A DNA stretch of 9,891 nucleotides from Acidobacteria bacterium AH-259-G07 (GTDB lineage Bacteria > Acidobacteriota > UBA6911 > RPQK01 > JADFOI01), in contig JALLON010000086.1 in the NCBI GenBank assembly GCA_027717925.1, forward strand, positions 1 through 9,891. The letters run 5' to 3'. Below are positions 1 through 6,333 of this stretch, in pieces; the first letter of the stretch is position 1, and every line of letters starts with the position of its first letter. A model generated the notes under the pieces. It saw nothing but the letters and a program-made list of their open reading frames with translations, was not told where the DNA came from and searched no databases. The translations under genes and the position numbers were made by a program.

Positions 1-18
1 CCAGCACCACAGCACCAG

Positions 19-47
19 TTGACAGCAGAAAAAGAGCTAGCTACAAT
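19..47 (+). promoter_or_regulatory. Sigma-70 type promoter for the imuA-imuB-dnaE2 cassette
   Basis: A TTGACA box (19-24, six of six matches to consensus) is followed by a 17-base spacer and TACAAT (42-47, five of six). Transcription would start near 54, about 18 bases before the imuA start codon. No LexA-like operator (neither the CTGT-N8-ACAG type nor the GAAC/GTTC type) is visible over it. An 8-bp palindrome AGCTAGCT (35-42) lies between the two boxes. The -35 box sits in CAGTTGACAG (16-25), a 10-mer that also occurs in the repeat element at 8783-8792. Function is inferred from consensus match only. Confidence 0.6.
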
Positions 48-71
48 GATGGGTGAACAAAAGGTGAAACT

Positions 72-773
72 ATGGTGGTCTGCGCTTCATCTCTCAAAGG
101 GGCAGCGCTTAGGGAAAAAGCACATACAGAATTTCTCCCCACGGGTATTCAGCCCTTGGACCTTTTGCTCTCAGGCGGGATCCCGCGTGGGCAAATGACA
201 GAGATCGTAGGGTCCCTTTCCAGTGGGAAAACCAGCCTTCTTCTTTCAATCTTGGCTCAAGCCACCACACGAGGAGAACTGGTTGCTTACATTGATTCCT
301 TCGCTTCACTGGATCCGGCTTTTGCTCGAAAAGCAGGCGTGGACCTGCAGCGCCTACTTTGGATCCGTAGTGAAACTTCCCTTTTGCCGGAGAAAGCCTT
401 ACAAGCAGCTGACATTTTGGCCCGGGCAGGCGGTTTCGGGGTGGTGGCACTCGATCTGGAGACCCAAGCAAGAAAGGCCAATCGTGGAGTCGTCAGAAAA
501 ATCTCTTTCCATTGCTGGTTCAGGTTGAAACGTGCTGTGGAGGGGACAGCCACGATTTTACTGGTATTGGGAAATGAAGCGGCAGCCGGAAGTGCAGCAT
601 CTGTGGTGATCTCTCTTCGACGACGTAAAGCTCAGTGGTGTTCCACCACTGAAAATTCACCTACCAGGCACGCCTGTCTCAGGCATGCCTGTCTCTTGTG
701 TGGTATTTGCAGTGAAGTTGAACTGCTTCGAGGTAAAAACCCCAATCATGCCACGCTTTATTGCCATTTTTAG
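72..773 (+). CDS. imuA: ImuA, RecA-like mutasome protein (SOS mutagenesis accessory)
   Basis: ImuA proteins are RecA/SulA-related ATPase-fold proteins that act with ImuB and DnaE2 in damage-induced mutagenesis. The 233-residue product has a Walker A-like motif GSLSSGKTS (residues 47-55) and a Walker B-like strand ending in ALDLE (near 126-130). The ending EVELLRGKNP resembles the conserved ImuA tail. The ATG at 72 is preceded by AGGTG about six bases upstream, which supports this start. The last 26 bases overlap the preferred imuB start, suggesting translational coupling. Near the C-terminus, residues 199-208 are two copies of RHACL, encoded by a 15-base tandem repeat, which look inserted between two conserved parts of the protein. 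The identification rests on domain signature plus the downstream imuB and dnaE2. A generic RecA-domain protein is less likely. Confidence 0.85.
   Translation: MVVCASSLKGAALREKAHTEFLPTGIQPLDLLLSGGIPRGQMTEIVGSLSSGKTSLLLSILAQATTRGELVAYIDSFASLDPAFARKAGVDLQRLLWIRSETSLLPEKALQAADILARAGGFGVVALDLETQARKANRGVVRKISFHCWFRLKRAVEGTATILLVLGNEAAAGSAASVVISLRRRKAQWCSTTENSPTRHACLRHACLLCGICSEVELLRGKNPNHATLYCHF
665..694 (+). repeat. Tandem 15-bp palindromic repeat inside imuA
   Basis: Two copies of CAGGCRYGCCTGTCT-like sequence lie head to tail at 665-679 and 680-694, differing at one base (C or T at the seventh position). The second contains the perfect 12-bp palindrome CAGGCATGCCTG (680-691). Because the unit is 15 bases it preserves frame and adds five residues per copy to ImuA. 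It looks like a repeat unit caught in a coding sequence rather than native imuA sequence, but this is inference. Confidence 0.7.
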
Positions 774-2058
774 CTCCAATCCGTTCCACGCCCTCGCTAT
801 TGCTCAGACACTCTCTCCCCGTATCGAAATTTATCCTCCAGATGGACTCCTTCTAGAGGTTGCAGCTCGATATGAACGGCAGACTCTCAAGAGACTACTT
901 CAGGAAACAGAGACCACTAGTCAGCTGAAAACTGGAATCGCTTCTACACGAATCGCTGCGCTTTTTGCGGCCAAAACTCGATCCGGGACAGTTGTTCCGC
1001 CCGGTAAGGAACGTGATTTTCTGGCATCTTTACCCGTGAACTTACTCTCCCTGATAACCCAGGAAGCCGATCGTAAACTTCTTCTGACATTTTTCCAATG
1101 GGGGATCCGTACTCTGGGCGAGCTGGCAGCCCTGCCGGAAGGAGAATTGGTTGCACGCCTGGGCCAAGCAGGACTTCGTCTGCAGAAAATGGCACGCGGC
1201 GAAGACACCGAACTTTTCCAATCCTATGTGGAGGGACCTCATTTTGAAGAAAGTCAGGAACTGGAATGGACACTGGATTCGCTGGAACCGCTCACTTTTA
1301 TCCTGGGAGGAATCCTGGAGCGGCTCTGTGCTCGCCTTCAGAGCCATGGTTTGGCCGCTGATTCTCTCCGGCTCGTCTTGCGACTGGACAATCACACTTC
1401 CTACAAACGAACCCTCCGCTTGGCTTTTCCCATGCGGGATCCAAAAGTTCTCCTTTCACTTCTGCGTTTAGATCTTCAATCCCATCCCCCCAACTCGGCT
1501 ATTGTGGGAGTTTTGCTTCAAGCAATCCCAGCTCCTCCACGGGTCATTCAACATTCACTGCTTGAACCTCCTGTTCCCAGCCCCGAGAAGTTGTCCCGTA
1601 CTCTGGGCCGGCTAAGCGCGCTGCTCGGAGAGAACAATATCGGGTCTCCCATTTTGCTGGATACTCATCGTCCGGATGCGATCGTGGTGGAACCCTGGCC
1701 GTTAGCGCAAAAGAGCAAACGTGCTTCGCGCGTAGAGCAAAAGAGCAATAGAGCAATAGAACAGAAGAACAGAAGAGCAGAAGAGCAGAGGGAAGACATT
1801 CGGCATTCGGCATTCGACATTCAAAATTCGCCCCGGCTTTCCCTGCGAAGATTCCGGCCCCCCAAAGCAACAAGCATTCGATCCGATCAGATTGTGGTTT
1901 GTGCCGGACCCTGGCGCTCTTCTGGAGATTGGTGGACAGGAACGTCTCACGAATGGTCACGTGATGAGTGGGACGTGGAGCTGCTGGACGGATCAATATG
2001 CCGGATCTACTGGGATCATCGCAAAAAGACCTGGTTTCTGGAAGGGATTTACGATTGA
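748..2058 (+). CDS. imuB: ImuB, catalytically inactive Y-family polymerase homologue
   Basis: ImuB is the mutasome hub. In studied systems it binds the beta clamp, ImuA and DnaE2 but does not itself polymerise. The start at 748 gives MPRF, typical of the family, and 436 residues. An in-frame ATG at 685 would add 21 residues lying inside the imuA repeat region and has no ribosome-binding site. The palm is very short, with no acidic catalytic pair at the N-terminus (residues 4-10 read FIAIFSS). TRIAALFAA near 68-76, a thumb region (about 95-165), a little-finger region (about 170-310) and the family-typical C-terminus (GPWRSSGDWW, then DEWDVELLDG, ending WFLEGIYD) follow. Residues about 320-365 form a charged linker made of short repeats. 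The stop codon TGA is the first triplet of a TGACAACTGACA repeat. The GAGG at 730-733 is a weak ribosome-binding site. Confidence 0.85.
   Translation: MPRFIAIFSSNPFHALAIAQTLSPRIEIYPPDGLLLEVAARYERQTLKRLLQETETTSQLKTGIASTRIAALFAAKTRSGTVVPPGKERDFLASLPVNLLSLITQEADRKLLLTFFQWGIRTLGELAALPEGELVARLGQAGLRLQKMARGEDTELFQSYVEGPHFEESQELEWTLDSLEPLTFILGGILERLCARLQSHGLAADSLRLVLRLDNHTSYKRTLRLAFPMRDPKVLLSLLRLDLQSHPPNSAIVGVLLQAIPAPPRVIQHSLLEPPVPSPEKLSRTLGRLSALLGENNIGSPILLDTHRPDAIVVEPWPLAQKSKRASRVEQKSNRAIEQKNRRAEEQREDIRHSAFDIQNSPRLSLRRFRPPKATSIRSDQIVVCAGPWRSSGDWWTGTSHEWSRDEWDVELLDGSICRIYWDHRKKTWFLEGIYD
1709..1835 (+). repeat. Short-repeat block encoding the ImuB linker
   Basis: This stretch is built from two simple repeat types. 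The first (about 1710-1792) is a run of AGAGCAAAAG, AGAGCAATAG and AACAGAAG units. The second (about 1797-1828) is GGCATTCGGCATTCGACATT followed by CAAAATTC. Both stay open in the imuB frame and encode a polar linker rich in Q, K, R and E ending in HSAFDIQNS. Base composition and periodicity differ clearly from the flanking conserved domains. The run 1742-1763 is repeated in inverted orientation at 2147-2168 with one mismatch. Confidence 0.8.
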
Positions 2059-2104
2059 CAACTGACAGCTGACATAGATGCGCAGATAACAGACCACAGA
2101 CCTT
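2056..2104 (+). repeat. TGACAACTGACA-type repeat after imuB
   Basis: The repeat starts with the imuB stop codon itself: TGACAACTGACA at 2056-2067, then AGCTGACA, and AACAGACCACAGA at 2088-2100. The first 12-mer recurs at 8728-8739, again starting at a stop codon (nadA), and the 13-mer recurs inverted at 8961-8973. This is therefore a dispersed repeat family, not unique spacer sequence. Confidence 0.75.
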
Positions 2105-2130
2105 GAGCAACGTGCCACCAGCTGAGCGGT

Positions 2131-2184
2131 GGTTCTATTGCTCTGTTGTTCTATTGCTCTATTGTTCTCGGCGCGAAGCGCCGG
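2131..2184 (+). repeat. Inverted copy of the ImuB-linker repeat, with a hairpin next to the dnaE2 start
   Basis: GTTCTATTGCTCT-type units at 2132-2168 are the reverse complement of the imuB linker repeat (2147-2168 against 1742-1763, one mismatch in 22). A GC hairpin follows: CGGCGC (2169-2174), loop GAA, GCGCCG (2178-2183). A related CTTCGCGC also flanks the imuB copy near 1724-1731, so both modules appear to travel together. The hairpin ends seven bases before the dnaE2 ATG, where a Shine-Dalgarno sequence would normally lie. None is visible. Confidence 0.75.
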
Positions 2185-2190
2185 TCAACC

Positions 2191-5100
2191 ATGTCCTACA
2201 TCGAGCTCCACACTTGCAGTGCTTTTAGTTTCCTGGAGGGGTCTTCTCCTCCAGAAGAACTGGTGGAAGAAGCTGCACGTCTGGATTATCCGGCCCTGGC
2301 TTTACTGGATCGTGACGGAGTTTACGGTGCACCGCGTTTTTACAAAGCCTGCCGTGAAGCAGGACTCCGACCCATTGTGGGAGCGGAGATCACCCTGGAA
2401 GATTCGGGGCGGGGGTCATACCTGACCCCCGTCTCCTCCTGCCGCCTTCCCCTGCTGGTTGAAAACCGGACCGGTTATGAAAATCTCTGCCGTCTGATCA
2501 CCCGCATGAAGTTGCGCTCAAAAAAGGGAGAAGGAGCGGTCCGTCTCAATGAGATCGAAGAATTCGCTTCCGGCCTCGTTTGTTTGACTGGTGGTGCTGC
2601 AGGACCGCTAAGAGTCGCATTGAAGCGAAGCGGTCCTCAAGGAGCACTTCGCTGTCTCCATCGACTCAGGGAAATTTTCGGTCCGGATGGACTTTATGTG
2701 GAACTGCAGCGTCATTTCGACCGGCGGCAAGAGGAGTCTAACCAGGCCTTGATCGAACTGAGCCGCCGTCTTGGGATTCCTCTGATGGCCGGCAACGGGG
2801 TCCGTTATGCTGAGGCTGGTGGTCGTCCTCTGCTGGATATTCTCAACTGCATTGGTCACAAAACGACTCTGGACGAAGCGGGGAAGTTGTTGAATCGAAA
2901 TGCAGAATGTCATCTGAAAGCACCTGCCCAGATGGAGTGGCTCTTCGCAGATTTGCCCCAAGCCGTGGCTCACACTGAAGAACTTTCACAACGGCTCAAC
3001 TTCACCCTGAAGGACTTGGGTTATCGCTTCCCGGAATATCCTGTCCCCTCCGGAGAGAGCATGATCAGTTATCTGCGAAAGCTCACCGACGAGGGAGCAC
3101 GACAGCGTTACCGTCCTTATCATGAACGGGCTCGTCGGCAGATTGCACGAGAGTTAGATCTCATCGAAAAACTGGATTTGGCCGGCTATTTTTTGATCGT
3201 CTGGGACATTGTTTGCTTCTGCCGCCGGCACGATATCTTGGTACAGGGCCGTGGATCGGCTGCCAACAGCGCCGTCTGTTACAGCTTAGGCATTACGGCC
3301 GTTGATCCGGTGGGCATGGACCTGTTGTTTGAGCGATTTCTCTCTGAAGAGCGAGGTGAATGGCCGGATATTGATCTGGATCTTCCCAGCGGTGATCGAC
3401 GGGAGCGCGTCCTTCAGTACGTCTACGATCGTTACGGCAGGTGCGGTGCAGCCATGACGGCCACCGTGATCACTTACCGGGGGCGCAGTGCCGTCCGCGA
3501 AGTCGGAAAAGTTCTAGGATTTCCACCCGAAACGCTGGATCGTCTCTCCCGCCTCATGAACGCCTGGAGAGCAGAGAGCCTTGGAGAAGAACTGTCCGAG
3601 CGATTCAAAGAAGCCGGTTTGGATCTTTCTGATCCACGAGTCAAAAGCTTTCTCAAACTGTGGATGCAGATTCAAGACCTTCCCCGTCATCTGGGACAGC
3701 ACACGGGAGGCATGGTCATCGCTCAGGGACACTTGGATGCGGTGGTTCCGCTGGAAAATGCCACCATGCCGGGTCGGAGAGTCGTGCAGTGGGACAAAGA
3801 GGATTGCGCCGATCTGGGGATCATTAAGGTTGATCTGCTGGGATTAGGAATGATGGCCGCACTGCAGGATTCGCTGCAGCTGATTCGCCAGTCCGGCTCT
3901 GAACTGGACCTGGCTCACCTTCCTGCGGATGATCCTCGGGTCTACGCCATGCTGCAAAAAGCCGATACGATTGGAGTGTTTCAGGTAGAAAGCCGAGCTC
4001 AGATGGCGACCTTGCCTCGCTTGAAGCCACGCTGTTTTTACGATTTGGTGGTACAAATCGCCATCATCCGTCCGGGGCCCATTGTGGGTCAGATGGTTCA
4101 TCCTTACCTGAAACGCCGGGCAGGACTCGAACCGGTAACCTATCCGCATCCTTCCCTGAAGCCTATCCTGAAGCGAACCTTGGGAGTTCCTGTATTTCAG
4201 GAACAACTGCTTCGAATCGCCATGGTGGCTGCTGGATTTACCGGAGGCGAGGCCGAAGAATTAAGGCGCGCCTTGGGTTTTAAAAGATCCGAGGCCCGCA
4301 TGCAAAAAATCGCGGTCAGGCTGCGCCAGGGTTTAAAGCGCAGTGGGATTAGCGGAGAGCCCGCCGAAACGATCATCCGTTACATTCGCTCTTTTGCCCT
4401 TTACGGTTTCCCGGAATCGCACTCTGCCAGCTTTGCTCTACTGGCCTATGCCAGCGCTTACATCAAAGTCCATTACCCGGCCGCCTTTTATGCTGCCCTG
4501 TTAAATAATCAGCCCATGGGCTTTTATCATCCGGCGACACTGGTCAAAGATGCCCAGCATCATGGCCGGCGCATCAAGGCCATCGATGTTTTGAAATCCA
4601 ATTGGCTCTGCAGCATTGAAGAGGATGGATCCCTCCGGCTGGGATTGATGTACGTGGCGGGACTGCGGGAAGAGGCCGGAAAGGCTATTGAACGAGAGCG
4701 GCAGAAGCGTCCTTTCAGTGGCATTGATGATCTGCGCCGGAGAACCGGATTGAGAAAGCCGGAAATGGCCACGCTGGCTGAGATTGGGGCTCTCAATGGC
4801 TTTGGGATGAAACGGCGACAAGCCCTCTGGCAAGTCGAAAAAGCCTGCCGCCCTGGCGGCCCGCTGTTCGCCCGGCTGGACTCCTCTACGGAAGAGCCAG
4901 ATTCTCCCTTACGCGAGATGTCCGACTCCGAACGTCTGATTGCAGATTACTGCGGAACGGGTCTGACCCTGGGCCCTCATCCCATGGCCCTGCAGCGCTT
5001 CAAACTGGCTCGCATGAGAGTCCTTCAAGCCTCTCAACTTTCACGTCTGCGCCGCGGGGCGAAAGTGCGTGTGGCAGGTGGGGTCATCGCTCGCCAGCGG

Positions 5101-5334
5101 CCCCAAACGGCTCGAGGTTTCCTTTTCATGAGCCTGGAAGATGAAACAGGCATTTCCAATATCGTTATTGATCCAGACTTGTTTGATCAGAACCGTTTGG
5201 TTCTACTCAATGAGCCCTTCATCCTGGTGGAAGGCATCCTACAAAATCAAAATAACGTCACCTCGATCCGGGCCCAGAAATTCCAAGCCATCCAGGGGAT
5301 CGACATCGACCTCTGCTCCCGCAACTTCTGCTGA
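2191..5334 (+). CDS. dnaE2: DnaE2, error-prone C-family DNA polymerase III alpha subunit
   Basis: DnaE2 performs translesion synthesis with ImuA and ImuB, acting at stalled forks. The 1047-residue product matches the usual length. Order of domains: a PHP-like domain starting ELHTCSAFSFLEG (residues 5-17), in which a canonical HxxHS-type metal motif is not intact; the polymerase core with GRGSAANS; PDIDLD supplying Asp395 and Asp397; KVDLLGL supplying Asp548; the IRPGPI, QEQLLRIA and GFPESHSASFALLAYASAYI motifs; and a C-terminal OB fold (about 955-1035). The three Asp residues correspond to the catalytic triad of E. coli DnaE, so activity is expected. I chose the ATG at 2191 because it starts the conserved PHP segment. 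An upstream TTG at 2146 would only add repeat-encoded residues. It lies 132 bases after imuB, presumably in the same operon. DnaE1 is unlikely given the imuAB context. Confidence 0.93.
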   Translation: MSYIELHTCSAFSFLEGSSPPEELVEEAARLDYPALALLDRDGVYGAPRFYKACREAGLRPIVGAEITLEDSGRGSYLTPVSSCRLPLLVENRTGYENLCRLITRMKLRSKKGEGAVRLNEIEEFASGLVCLTGGAAGPLRVALKRSGPQGALRCLHRLREIFGPDGLYVELQRHFDRRQEESNQALIELSRRLGIPLMAGNGVRYAEAGGRPLLDILNCIGHKTTLDEAGKLLNRNAECHLKAPAQMEWLFADLPQAVAHTEELSQRLNFTLKDLGYRFPEYPVPSGESMISYLRKLTDEGARQRYRPYHERARRQIARELDLIEKLDLAGYFLIVWDIVCFCRRHDILVQGRGSAANSAVCYSLGITAVDPVGMDLLFERFLSEERGEWPDIDLDLPSGDRRERVLQYVYDRYGRCGAAMTATVITYRGRSAVREVGKVLGFPPETLDRLSRLMNAWRAESLGEELSERFKEAGLDLSDPRVKSFLKLWMQIQDLPRHLGQHTGGMVIAQGHLDAVVPLENATMPGRRVVQWDKEDCADLGIIKVDLLGLGMMAALQDSLQLIRQSGSELDLAHLPADDPRVYAMLQKADTIGVFQVESRAQMATLPRLKPRCFYDLVVQIAIIRPGPIVGQMVHPYLKRRAGLEPVTYPHPSLKPILKRTLGVPVFQEQLLRIAMVAAGFTGGEAEELRRALGFKRSEARMQKIAVRLRQGLKRSGISGEPAETIIRYIRSFALYGFPESHSASFALLAYASAYIKVHYPAAFYAALLNNQPMGFYHPATLVKDAQHHGRRIKAIDVLKSNWLCSIEEDGSLRLGLMYVAGLREEAGKAIERERQKRPFSGIDDLRRRTGLRKPEMATLAEIGALNGFGMKRRQALWQVEKACRPGGPLFARLDSSTEEPDSPLREMSDSERLIADYCGTGLTLGPHPMALQRFKLARMRVLQASQLSRLRRGAKVRVAGGVIARQRPQTARGFLFMSLEDETGISNIVIDPDLFDQNRLVLLNEPFILVEGILQNQNNVTSIRAQKFQAIQGIDIDLCSRNFC

Positions 5335-5423
5335 CACGAATCTTTACGTCATCCCAGGCAAAAGCGCGTGGGCAAGGCTATGACTAGTCAGTTAGACTGG
5401 TTACGTGCGAACCCATGTGCTGC

Positions 5424-5849
5424 TTAGCGCGTTTTATAAGGCAAGCGCAAGCTCGCAAGATTCTTGACTGTGTCGTACTCCGGGTCTTTGTGCACGAGTT
5501 GGGCATCCAGCAGCCTGGCCAGCCCGCAAATCCAGGCATCGGCCACGGACAACCGGGTAGTGGCCTTTATTCTAGCCGCTTCTTCCCTCCACAGTCGTGT
5601 GGATTCATTCAACTGCACTGGCCAAACCTTGATCATCCGGATAACCTTCTGGGCCTCCGCCTGACCGTTTTTCCGTATTAGCAGATAGTGCAGCTCCATT
5701 AGAGCCATGAAGGGGAGATGCACGGTGGAATTTCTGCTGCTCTGTTTTTTCTGACCCTTGACAGCAACGATTCTCAGCACCGTATCGGCTCCCTCTTCAT
5801 CGTTGAGCACCGTCAGAAGGGCCGAGGTGTCCAGCACGTAGGAGGGCAC
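5424..5849 (-). CDS. vapC: VapC-type PIN-domain toxin ribonuclease
   Basis: VapC toxins are Mg-dependent RNases that cleave tRNA or rRNA and are held inactive by VapB. This 141-residue protein has the PIN acidic residues in order: Asp7 in VLDTSALL, Glu52 in LMELHYLL, Asp104 in SVADAWICGL and a C-terminal Asp122 in HKDPEYD. A complete active site is therefore likely. It starts with GTG (5849-5847), directly after the vapB stop codon with no gap. A GGAAG inside the vapB end can serve as ribosome-binding site, so translation is probably coupled. It converges on dnaE2, whose stop lies 89 bases away. The target RNA cannot be predicted. Confidence 0.88.
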   Translation of the reverse strand: MPSYVLDTSALLTVLNDEEGADTVLRIVAVKGQKKQSSRNSTVHLPFMALMELHYLLIRKNGQAEAQKVIRMIKVWPVQLNESTRLWREEAARIKATTRLSVADAWICGLARLLDAQLVHKDPEYDTVKNLASLRLPYKTR

Positions 5850-6098
5850 CTATATTTTCTTCCGTTTCTGCTCTTGCTTTCTCTGCCGCCCTCGCTCCGT
5901 AAGCAAACTCTGAGTCGTGGGACCGCGTCCTTTGAGGATCCCCCTAGTCGCCTGAACCGGGTCAGATGGAATGGGGTAGACCATGATAATTCCGTCCTTT
6001 ATTTCCCATTCCAACTTCATCCGAGGTTCGATTTTCAGAGCCTCTCGAATCCGGCGAGGAATAACTGTCTGCCAGCGTACGGAAACGGTTGAGCGCAT
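5850..6098 (-). CDS. vapB: VapB-type antitoxin with AbrB/SpoVT DNA-binding fold
   Basis: This 82-residue protein opens with a swapped-hairpin AbrB motif: STVSVRWQTVIPRRIREALKI (residues 3-23, cut short of the full domain, which reaches about 47), followed by a strand GIIMVYP. The basic tail from about 48 to 82 (with KGRGPTTQSLL) is expected to wrap the VapC active site. I chose the ATG at 6098-6096 because GGAGG lies about six bases upstream on the minus strand. A longer version from 6131 would add residues with no support. It precedes vapC with zero spacing. Such antitoxins usually autoregulate their operon. Confidence 0.85.
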   Translation of the reverse strand: MRSTVSVRWQTVIPRRIREALKIEPRMKLEWEIKDGIIMVYPIPSDPVQATRGILKGRGPTTQSLLTERGRQRKQEQKRKKI

Positions 6099-6112
6099 GA
6101 TATTCCTCCATT

Positions 6113-6140
6113 TACAAGATAAAATCAGCAATCACAAGAT
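6113..6140 (-). promoter_or_regulatory. Possible VapBC operator (paired ACAAGAT repeats)
   Basis: ACAAGAT occurs at 6114-6120 and 6134-6140, exactly 20 bases apart, close to two helical turns, between the vapBC promoter and the vapB start. Spaced repeats just downstream of the promoter are where an AbrB-type antitoxin would bind to repress its own operon. There is no direct evidence of binding. Confidence 0.4.
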
Positions 6141-6141
6141 T

Positions 6142-6170
6142 ATTATGCCATCCCTTTGTTTTTGTGTCAA
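6142..6170 (-). promoter_or_regulatory. Sigma-70 type promoter of vapBC
   Basis: On the minus strand TTGACA (plus positions 6165-6170, six of six) is followed by a 17-base spacer and CATAAT (plus positions 6142-6147, five of six). The predicted start near 6135 leaves a leader of about 37 bases before the vapB ATG at 6098. This is one of the best promoter matches in the window. Confidence 0.7.
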
Positions 6171-6333
6171 AGCCCGCAGACTTCCCCTTTGCGATTTGGG
6201 GCGAGAACCTATGAATAATCCGGGCTAATGTGATTTAATGTTGAGGAAACTCCACTTCATTTTCTGAAATTCGAGTAGTTGCGCTCTGGGATAAGTGAGT
6301 TATGGCGGTTTTCCAGTCGCGAGGGGACAAAAA
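6171..6333. other. Divergent spacer between vapBC and nrtR
   Basis: This spacer must hold the nrtR promoter, but no convincing one is seen. Two weak candidates are TTGAGG (6241-6246) with TGAAAT (6265-6270), spacer 18, and TTGCGA (6189-6194) with AATAAT (6214-6219), spacer 19. I found no palindrome of the type seen upstream of nadA, so nrtR autoregulation is not supported by the sequence. Confidence 0.35.

Noticed and set aside
46..189. Short frame from tandem ATG codons before imuA
   Set aside because: It overlaps imuA out of frame, stops early at TGA and has no family features, while the imuA start at 72 has a proper ribosome-binding site.
1544..2110. Minus-strand open frame of 188 codons opposite imuB
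   Set aside because: Its peptide is antisense to conserved imuB domains and consists largely of repeat-encoded runs of Leu, Cys and Ser. It has no recognisable domain.
1742..2168. Invertible switch between the two inverted repeat copies
   Set aside because: The copies are only 22 bases with a mismatch, no recombinase is nearby, and inversion would destroy the conserved ImuB C-terminus. I see no sign of an adaptive switch.
5378..5400. Bidirectional terminator between dnaE2 and vapC
   Set aside because: The possible stem near 5384-5400 is only about six pairs with a wobble and no T-run follows on either strand, so a terminator is not supported.
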